A stretch of 64,000 nt of DNA, from contig WFMF01000106.1 of NCBI GenBank assembly GCA_011033025.1, positions 186,001 to 250,000 of the forward strand, given 5' to 3'. Positions 56,275-64,000 of the stretch are shown here, one piece after another. Under the pieces are notes generated by a model. It had not been told where the DNA came from. It worked only from the letters and a program-made list of their open reading frames with translations, and did not search any database. The stretch is from Beroe forskalii. Taxonomy: Eukaryota; Ctenophora; Nuda; Beroida; Beroidae. Both the position numbers and the translations under genes were made by a program. Position 1 is the first letter of the stretch, and each line of letters starts with the position of its first letter.

Positions 56275-58140
56275 AATACATATCATAATTGTGTACTACA
56301 TAGTTTTCGAGTTATCTCAAAGCAGCTGCTTTGGGATAGTGAAAACTACGATATCTCAAGTAACTTTGCCGGCCATGATGTCTCGGTAAGGTGTGTTACA
56401 TAATAAACCCTCAAGACACTCATGAACCGGTATGATAGTACAGATCTGTGAGCATTGAAGCGAAGAAACTTTCTAAAATTATCATCTCCAATATCTGAAC
56501 TTCTCAGGGCACAGTATCTGAATAAGAGTAGTTATTGGTCGTGTAACAGAGTGGAGTGCCGAAGGCACGACACGATGTTACACGACCAATAACGCTCTTA
56601 TTTTTCGCTATGGAGATAAGAGGGATCGATTGCCGTCAAAAAAGTTGACCTAAATGCATGCATTCATGCATTTTCATTCACGTGACTTAGTGCACCAATA
56701 GCAGTCCACTACGGACCTCCCCTGACCGTGTCTCGTGGCATTTGTGCTTCTACTAGTGACTTCAATGCTGCTACATTACTGGCTGATATGTCTGACACGT
56801 CAGTTCCACGTGCTACGCATAATTCACTCTAGAACACGTGACCGGTCAGGTTGAATGGAGGAGAAAATACGAGATTTATGGAACGGTAAACTCAGGAGTA
56901 TCAGCCGCGGTATTTGTAATTGATAGGATGTAAATGCAGTCACTTTTTACGCTTGCTCTTCACATTTGCTGTTGACTACTTATGTTTTAATGATTTTCGA
57001 CACCAACGTTCGCAGATAGTATCAATCATGTGCGCTCAACTACATACTTACATAAATCGTTTGATAGAACAAAAACATGCTAATTAAAATCTATTTGTCT
57101 CATGTCTATTGTAGTATTTCGGTCATCTACACCATTCGCAACGCCTATGATGAATGATCGTATCCATGAATGAATGAAGTTCCAATTATGACGTCAAAGG
57201 ATTAGGAATTAGGGTGTTTTTAAAAAGCAATCCCTACGTGATCACTAAGTCTTAATTTCGATACGTTTTCATAACCCGCCGACGAAAAATTCTACGTATA
57301 TAGCGTTTCGAGATTCTCCTATGACGCAATTATGCTCTTCCTCTCTCGTGGGGCATCCAGAATATTCATATTGGCCCTCATCCAAGTTTTTTACTCCATA
57401 GGTAATAGATATCATCATGATTCACGTACATGGGTGCAGTACCTTTTTTCTTTGAAATGAGCTCATGATCAGGTATCAAAGTAGCAAGTTGATAACATAC
57501 GACCGCCTATTTTCCGTGCGTGGATATTTGTAGAATTGCTATAGTAAGTTTGGAATCGGATTATTCTGCTGGGGCAGGTCAAGTCTTAGTCACGTGACAC
57601 GGTCAGGTGACATGTTCACGTGGTAACAGCCTACCACAAGGTTCGTCACGTGGTCACCACGTGACCTTTAGGTGGCTACCACGTGGCAGGCACGGCCAAC
57701 GGAGCGAAAAATAATTATTTTAATTGTGTATTGCAAAGTTATCGAGTTATCTCAATACAGCTAGAAACTATGTTATCCACGTCCAGTAGGTCTACATAAC
57801 ATGGAGTCTTGGTTTGACGTTAGAAATCAAGATTTCCCTGTTGTGTGTCCGTTTTTCTTTGCATTTGGCGACATTCGCACGTAAAATTCACATGTCGCCT
57901 TACTACATATTATAATTGTGTATTACATAGTTTTTGGCTTTCAAGACAGTGAAAACTATGCTGTCTATAGCCTTCGCACAGATATGCGTAACATGAAGTC
58001 CTGGTAAGGTGTGCGATGTAATAAACCCTCTACACATTGTACTCCTAAGACACTCTGCTAAGATAATTTATAGATGTGAGACGGAACTATCTATACCGTA
58101 ATAATTATCTCCGATATTCCAACTTCAAAGGCTACAGAAT
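56275..58140. repeat. Direct repeats around an inverted-end insert
   Basis: 56275-56530 and 57900-58140 are diverged direct repeats sharing ATAATTGTGTA, CATAGTTTT, GTGAAAACTA, GGTAAGGTGTG, and AATAAACCCTC. Between them lies a block beginning with a hairpin (GTTATTGGTCGTGTAACA paired with TGTTACACGACCAATAAC, 56532-56590). It ends near 57713 at GGAGCGAAAAATAA, which mirrors TTATTTTTCGCT near 56596. Confidence 0.5.
57588..57685. promoter_or_regulatory. Cluster of five CACGTG motifs
   Basis: CACGTG occurs five times in under 100 bases, mostly as (T)CACGTG(A/G) with CCACGTGG variants. CACGTG is the palindromic E-box bound by bHLH-zip factors. It lies about 1.1 kb upstream of the anoctamin-like start codon but inside the insert described above, so it may be transposon sequence and not a promoter. 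Confidence 0.35.
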
Positions 58141-58816
58141 CGTATCACAGAAATGTGATTTCAGCACACTATGGAAGGTCCGTCACTAGCATATTATGTA
58201 CTGAGAGATACCAGGAGATACAGGTGTTAACAAGGCTCTTTGCAAGGAGTTTTTCACGCCTGCTTTTTTCTGTGGTAGTACACTATCACTTGTACATGCG
58301 AGATATATCAGGTTACAAAGTCTAAAACCAATATATTATATTTGGAATGCATTTCCTTCGACCTTGTTCGTTTTAGGCAAGTGTTGAGTTTTTCTGTTCT
58401 GAACTTCTGCAAAAGACCCTTTTCTTTGAATTTGCATAACTCAATTCCGATTGTGATTGAGTGATTCCACGGATCGGTTCTTCTCAACAGTCATGTTACG
58501 TTTGAACTATTGCAATTCAATGAGCACTTAATGAGCATTGCGCACTCTGTGGCCTCTGCATTGCGGAATATGATCGTTTTCCATTTCCCAGATCTTCTTT
58601 GACTTGTACTTCAGTTTCGATTCAAGTTACATTGGCCTCATTTTGCAGTGTTAATATTTTGAAATATTTCTACCGCTTACAATTTACCGCCTGTCACTTC
58701 AACATTACCAACTGATTCAGAATAATCAGGTTATCCCTCCCAGCCATGACCCCTGACTTACACTTCAAACATTGCCTCATGTCTGCAACGATCAACATGT
58801 GATACAGAAGGATATA

Positions 58817-61800
58817 ATGTCTAGCAACCTCCCTAGCAACCTCCCTCGCAACCTCCCTAGCAACATTATCACTGATGATGAAGACATTCACAGTATCACG
58901 AGTCAACAGAGCATGGCCGAAGCAGACAGACGCTGGCGTCACGCTAAGAAGTCCATCCGGAGAAACTACAAACGGCATGCGATTCAGGTATTACGATTGT
59001 ATTGCATGGACGCAAGTCTCAATACGCATAGTTTTCGAGCGTCCTAAACATCTTACTTGCTAGCATCTCTAACTCAGCTCGTAGACTCAGCGTCTTATCT
59101 TCTTGTAAAATATAAAATATCTCATTGGCCTCGATGTGGATCTCGATATACGATAATAGTCCTTTCATTATGGACCCTTTTCCTATTGGAACCGATTCCT
59201 AGTCTGATGATAGACTGTACTCACAACATATTTTCTATTTCTTCTCTTACACGATATTCGATAATAAATGACGCTATTTACAACTTACATAATAAATTGT
59301 TTATGTTTCCATGCTTTCAGTTGCTGTTGTGGTCATGATTATGCACATATAATATAATATAGCTGCTGATTCCATTTCAGAACAAGGTCTTAACTCAAAT
59401 TCTGTAAGGAGAGAATATAAAGATCAATTAATGATAAATAATTAGTATTACCTTTTGTTATTTAATCTCTATGTGCCCAGATGCATAACTCTCTTTGTTT
59501 CTGTCATGTTTGGGAGATTATTCGTTAATCGGATTTGCAGCTTCAATCGTCATCAAGAACATTTGTTGACAAGTAGCAGTGCCCTTTTTGTCTTTCTATA
59601 ACGGTCTCACATAACCCAAACAACTGAACTAATTTATATTTTGTCGGGGGATAAATCAGAAAATCACTCTAAGTCATTCATTCTCGAACGTTAGTTTGGG
59701 ATATTGTTATATTAACCCCACTCCCTTCTTCCCTAACAACAAACGTTCTTCTTTCTCCTTAAACCCCTTCTTCCCTCTATTGGATAGGTCTTCTTCCTCC
59801 TTAACCCCCTTCTTCCCTCTATTGGACAGGTCTTATTCCTCCTTAACCCCCTTCTTCCCTCTATTGGACAGGTCTTATTCCTCCTTAACCCCCTTCTTCC
59901 CTCTATTGGACAGGTCTTATTCCTCCTTAACCCCCTTCTTCCCTCTATTGGACAGGTCTTCTTCCTCCATAACCCCCTTCTTCCCTCTATCGGACAGGTC
60001 TTCTTCCTCCTTAACCCCCTTCTTTCATCTATCGGACAGGTCTTCTTCCTCCTTAACCCCCTCCTTCCCTCTGTTGGACAGGTCTTCTTCCTCCATAACC
60101 CCTTCTTCACTCTATTGGATAGGTCTTCTTCCTCCTTAACCCCCTTCTTCCATCTATTGGACAGGTCTTGACGAACCTATCCACCTCCAAGTACACCCCC
60201 TGGACGTCAGACAAGAAAGTTGACTTCGTCCTCGTTTACAAACCCCTCAAATCCACCATGGACCCGGCGTCCGGATATGGTGAGTTGATGACGTCATGTT
60301 TAAGGATATGGTGAGTTGATGACGTCATGTTTCAGGATATGGTGAGTTGAAGACGTCATGTCTTAGGATATGGTGAGTTGATGACGTCATGTCTTAGGAT
60401 ATGGTGAGTTGATGACGTCATGTTTTAGGATATGGTGAGTTGATGACGTCATGTCTTAGGATATGGTGAGTTGATGACGTCATGTTTTAGGATATGGTGA
60501 GTTGATGACGTCATGTCTTAGGATATGGTGAGTTGATGACGTCATGTCTTAGGATATGGTGAGTTGATGACGTCATGTCTTAGGATATGGTGAGTTGATG
60601 ACGTCATGTCTTAGGATATGGTGAGTTGATGACGTCATGTCTTAGGATATGGTGAGTTGATGACGTCATGTCTTAGGATATGGTGAGTTGATGACGTCAT
60701 GTCTTAGGATATGGTGAGTAGATGACGTCATGTCTTAGGATATGGTGAGTTGATGACGTCATGTCTTAGGATATGGTGAGTTGATGACGTCATGTCTTAG
60801 GATAATATGGTGAGTTAATGACGTCATGTCTTAGGATAATATGGTGAGTAGATGACGTCATGTCTTAGGATATGGTGAGTTGATGACGTCCCACGTCCCG
60901 ATATGGTGAGTTGATGAGGTCACCCATTCATACACCGACCCGAGACCTCGCTTTATGACAAATCAGTGTATATTATAATCACTGTTAATAATTACTATTC
61001 AATCAGTTAAATGTCAGAGATAATTGATGTATAGATTTTATTGATAGTATCTCTTAATGGTATCTAAGTTGACGATTCCGGAACTTTCCCAATGTCTGAA
61101 CGGTGTCACTGCTACTACCTATTTCGTCTTCGAGGGCTGATTTCTCCGGGTACCCCTTAAGGTTTAATCCTGCTGTTAGAGGTCCGCGTCCATACGAACA
61201 CCCCATTCAATAATGCATCAGATGTGTCATTCTGAATTGTACAAACCGTACGAAGCAATTTATTTTGTTAGAATACATATGGTCTCTTGGTAATATTTTA
61301 TGGTCTCGTGGTAAAATAAGTGCTAAAGACGATGCCTAACAAGGCATGGTGATGCTGATAACTATAAATTAAGTTACTGATCATTTAATGTGTTGAATAC
61401 GCTGTTCCCAGCCATGATACACAGCCATGGTTATCTAACACTTTGAACCTGTCAGCTGTTACTGGTTTCATCCAGAAATCCTTCTCAGCAATAATTTCGG
61501 TGTGCGCGTTTTATATCCACACATCTTTTACAAAGAATTAAAAAAAAGGAAAACAAAAATTTGAAAAAAAAAGAAATTTGAAAAAAGAAAATTTGGATCT
61601 GAAAACTTTCTAATTTTTAGTCTCCATCCTGAACCCCGATTGGATCTGAAAAACTTTCTCTAATTTTTAAGGATTTGCCTATATTTTATGTATTTTGTTC
61701 TTCTAAAATTTCTAGTCTCCATATTTGGTCTTCCCAGTGATTGTGTCTTGTGAAGCCCGATTAATGACAAAACGGAATTGGGCTAAACACTTAATACTAA

Positions 61801-62669
61801 AATACCAATTTTCTGAATAAAAACTAAATTACCTGGTTTATGACAATATTGACTTACTGTTTGATGTTATATAAATCATAACATTCTTCATTTGGTCGTT
61901 TATTACTGCATTACGCTTATTCCGGAAATTTGACGGAATTTCCCCACCCATGAATATTAGCTTGAATTTTGCCTTTTGAAGGGTCTTCGTCACCTCACGC
62001 ACCAGAGACATACGTCCGTCATCTAAGGTCTTTGGCGGTGCAGGGAAAGAGAGATGTTCCCGAACTTTTTCAAGCCCCTTTTGGGTCTTGACCTTGTTGT
62101 GCTTTTAACAATATATCAGTAAGCCGTGTCTTACAAACCGTTTCCCAGTTGATCCTGACCCTCGTCCCATGGACAAGGAGGACGTGGCTGAAATGTCGAT
62201 GGGAGAATCGGCAGATAAAACTGCAACCATGAGGGTGCAGTTTATCAATCTCCTCAGGGTCAACGGACTCGAGATTGAGATTGAGGTATGCGCGGATAGG
62301 GGAAAATATACGCATTATCTTTAATTGTCTAGTATTTTCCCTATTTTATCTACATACTACAGTACAAAGGTACTGTAAAATGATCGATCATGTTTGTGCT
62401 CTTATTTGATTCAAATTGTGGACTTATGCTAGAGCCTATTCGAAGTTGGTTACTGGAATCAATTTCCGAGCTTAGCACCGAGTTTCAAATCTTCTACCAG
62501 GTTTTCTTGCGTTGAATTCTTCTCGATTTTAATAAAAAGTTCGATTTGTTTCAGAACTTCTCCTCCAAGTTCGAGGAGTACAGAGCAATAAAGATCTGCG
62601 GATCTAACTTTGCCATGGACACCTGGGCCGAGAAATTCCTGCTCATGAAGCCGGTCGAACCACCCTACG
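58817..62669 (+). CDS. Anoctamin (TMEM16) family, N-terminal exons (partial)
   Basis: Anoctamins are membrane calcium-activated chloride channels or lipid scramblases. Exons: 58817-58987, 60165-60279, 62149-62285, 62555-62669; all phases match and the gene continues past the right edge. The Met start opens a stretch with four near-repeats of (S/R)NLP, coded by 12 bp DNA repeats, then acidic and basic segments. Residues 75-82 are KVDFVLVY, the hallmark of the cytoplasmic dimerisation domain. MRVQFINLLRVNGLEIEIE fits the following R..F...L...GLE.E step, and IKICGSNFAMDTWAEKFLLM fits the F.K...W..L..(Y)AE..L.K step. About 179 residues are present, with no transmembrane exon in the window. Exon 2 is flanked on both sides by splice-site minisatellites. 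Confidence 0.85.
59733..60164 (+). repeat. Minisatellite repeating the 3' splice site of anoctamin exon 2
   Basis: About ten units of roughly 42 bp. Each contains CTTCTTCCCTCTATTGGACAG followed by GTCTT: a pyrimidine tract, CAG, and the first five bases of the exon. The last unit is the acceptor used at 60164/60165. A few units read GATAG or TCGGACAG. Open frames on both strands (RSSSSLTPFFPLLD and its antisense) come from the period of 42, a multiple of three. Confidence 0.9.
60272..60915 (+). repeat. Minisatellite repeating the 5' splice site of anoctamin exon 2
   Basis: The exon ends GGATATG and the intron begins GTGAGTTGATGACGTCATG. A 31 bp unit made of exactly these bases plus TCTTA is repeated, giving 21 GGTGAGT motifs from 60279 to about 60908. 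Each unit also holds the palindrome TGACGTCA (CRE-like) and, at its junction, CTTAG|GATATG, which resembles a 3' splice site. Units are highly uniform, suggesting recent expansion. Confidence 0.93.
60916..62148. other. Anoctamin intron 2, remainder
   Basis: No exon or mobile element supported. 61540-61690 has A-rich low-complexity DNA in which the phrase GGATCTGAAAA(A)CTTTCT is repeated twice. Confidence 0.45.
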
Positions 62670-62679
62670 GTAATAAGTC

Positions 62680-63125
62680 ATCCAATCAGCACGCATAATA
62701 CTCTGTTACTGCTCGCTGATTGGTTAACCAATAACACAAGATATATCCATTTATTGATGTAATAATTTAACTATAAAGCCTATCATATTTGTCATATTCC
62801 TGAATGCTATGCAAATAGCTTTGACATCGACCTAAATGGGCTCGGCCAGGCCCGTTTCGCACCGAGGAATATCCCCATCGATTTTTCTTTTCGTTATGTG
62901 AACGTATTGTTCTGACAAACCACCTACTTCTATTCTTGGTCCAATCAATGGTTATAACCATAAATCCAATCAGAGCGGAGAATACTCTCTTCCTGCCCGA
63001 AGATTGGTTTATCAATAATATACTGATAATTATCCTATTTTTCTGATTAATTTGCAGATATTTATAATTGATACTTAAATATAAAATATCGCTTTAAATG
63101 GGTTCGCCAGGCCCCTTTCTTTTAG
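62680..63125. repeat. Tandem duplicate of about 245 bp in anoctamin intron 4
   Basis: CCAATCAG(C/A)...GAATACTCT-like blocks followed by GATTGGTTAACCAATA or GATTGGTTTATCAATA, and then AAATGGG(C/T)TCG(G)CCAGGCCC, occur at 62678-62860 and again at 62940-63120. The copies are diverged. Confidence 0.5.
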
Positions 63126-64000
63126 CTTTCATTGCTGTTTTCGTGTCCTGTCTCTGGAAAACCATCTGCTATTATTCTTGAACCATCTTAACATCACCAT
63201 GTTGACATGAACATGTCTTCAACATCATAATATTCCATGAAGTATTTGGATGGGTATGTATCTAATGTTATCTAATGATAATAATCAGCTGCTTGTGTAT
63301 AAACTATAATGTAATCCTTTGAATAAACTATTATAAATCTCCATGATGCGGAATACTTAGAACAGTCATAAATCTGAGTTCGTGCGTACAGTATAATCTT
63401 GTTCTGTCTGGAGTTTTCTTTTTGAGAATACGATATCACTGCAAATTATCAGTTACAATAGTACAGGGAAAAACCTCACACTTTTAAACACTTACCGGTA
63501 TGATCTGGGAAATTCCTGTTGTTTCATATTATTTGATGTTTTATCTAATAGATTACAGTCTGCAATAAGCTCAATAGTTACAAAATTCGTAGTTCAAGTC
63601 AATATTATTAATGAAGAAGTGTATTGTTAGACGGATTTGTCGGCCATGATCAGTGGAGGCCAGATTCTTTTGTCTCCTTTAGTGCTCTTTCATAATTTTT
63701 TTAAGTTCTTTAAACCTTTGATGAATTGTCTGATATTCTGGTTGAGAAGCAATCGCTTGATGTGCAGACTTGACAAGGATGGAGTTATAATGCTGGGGGT
63801 AGGGGCCATACCTCAGTTAGAAGAGTTTTGTGGGTGGCATTCTGAAATTATTGTCTCATTGGACTATTTAATAATACCATGATACTTTTATTTGTTTCCC
63901 TAAGTAGCTAAGTGTCCAAAAGAGTGGAAACTGGGTGCTCTATGTCAAGGCTTTTTCTTGATAATTCTGCTCTCCGACTCATAAATTAACTTCGTTATCA
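63126..64000. other. Right edge, no exon recognised
   Basis: Presumed anoctamin intron. An open frame at 63637-63882 (plus) has no anoctamin-like or other recognisable signature. Confidence 0.35.

Noticed and set aside
59696-60139. Long open frames on both strands (147 and 125 codons) over the 42 bp minisatellite
   Set aside because: They arise because the repeat unit is a multiple of three and lacks stops; the array is intron sequence ending in a used splice acceptor.
60272-60915. CRISPR-like array (regular 31 bp palindromic repeats)
   Set aside because: Units are contiguous with no unique spacers and the context is a eukaryotic intron; it is a minisatellite.

Overview
The window is animal nuclear DNA: AT-rich, intron-rich and crowded with short repeats, with coding exons clearly richer in G+C than their introns. 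The gene set (a cilia protein of the CIMIP2/FAM166 family, an anoctamin, ABCF2, a PWWP/LEDGF-like chromatin protein and a sphingomyelinase D-like secreted enzyme with a Cys-rich tail) and the Penelope-like, Helitron-like and MITE repeats fit an aquatic invertebrate, perhaps a sponge, cnidarian or similar lineage. I cannot name the species. No LTR retroelement, Polinton or virus copy was recognised.

Layout. 1-8782 holds the first four exons of ABCF2 (minus strand). Its 3.3 kb first intron contains a tRNA-derived sequence and a giant palindromic repeat. 12929-24424 (minus) is a ten-exon gene assembled here by splice phase: PWWP domain, serine-rich linker, LEDGF-type integrase-binding-like domain and four C-terminal C2H2 zinc fingers. 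A complete two-exon sphingomyelinase D-like gene lies on the plus strand inside its third intron (19287-20637). 24425-30677 is mostly repeat and unassigned DNA, with a Penelope-like GIY-YIG fragment at 28.2 kb. 30864-37729 (plus) is a complete eight-exon CIMIP2B-like gene. 37730-45300 is repeat-rich and has no gene I can support. 45355-45690 is a Helitron/PIF1-type helicase fragment. 46.8-56.2 kb (minus) contains well-formed but unrecognised exons, several duplicated and partly decayed. 58817 to the right edge (plus) is the start of an anoctamin gene.

The most unusual signal is at exon boundaries. The second anoctamin exon lies between two minisatellites: the upstream one (about 42 bp units) repeats that exon's 3' splice site, and the downstream one (31 bp units, 21 GGTGAGT motifs) repeats its 5' splice site. 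CIMIP2B exon 5 shows the same on a smaller scale, with its acceptor present twice and its exon end plus donor three times. Other notable points are the PWWP-IBD-zinc-finger architecture, the nested opposite-strand gene, a four-copy MITE family with 8 bp target duplications and a telomere-like core, and a 420 bp insertion whose empty site is preserved in a sister repeat in the same window.
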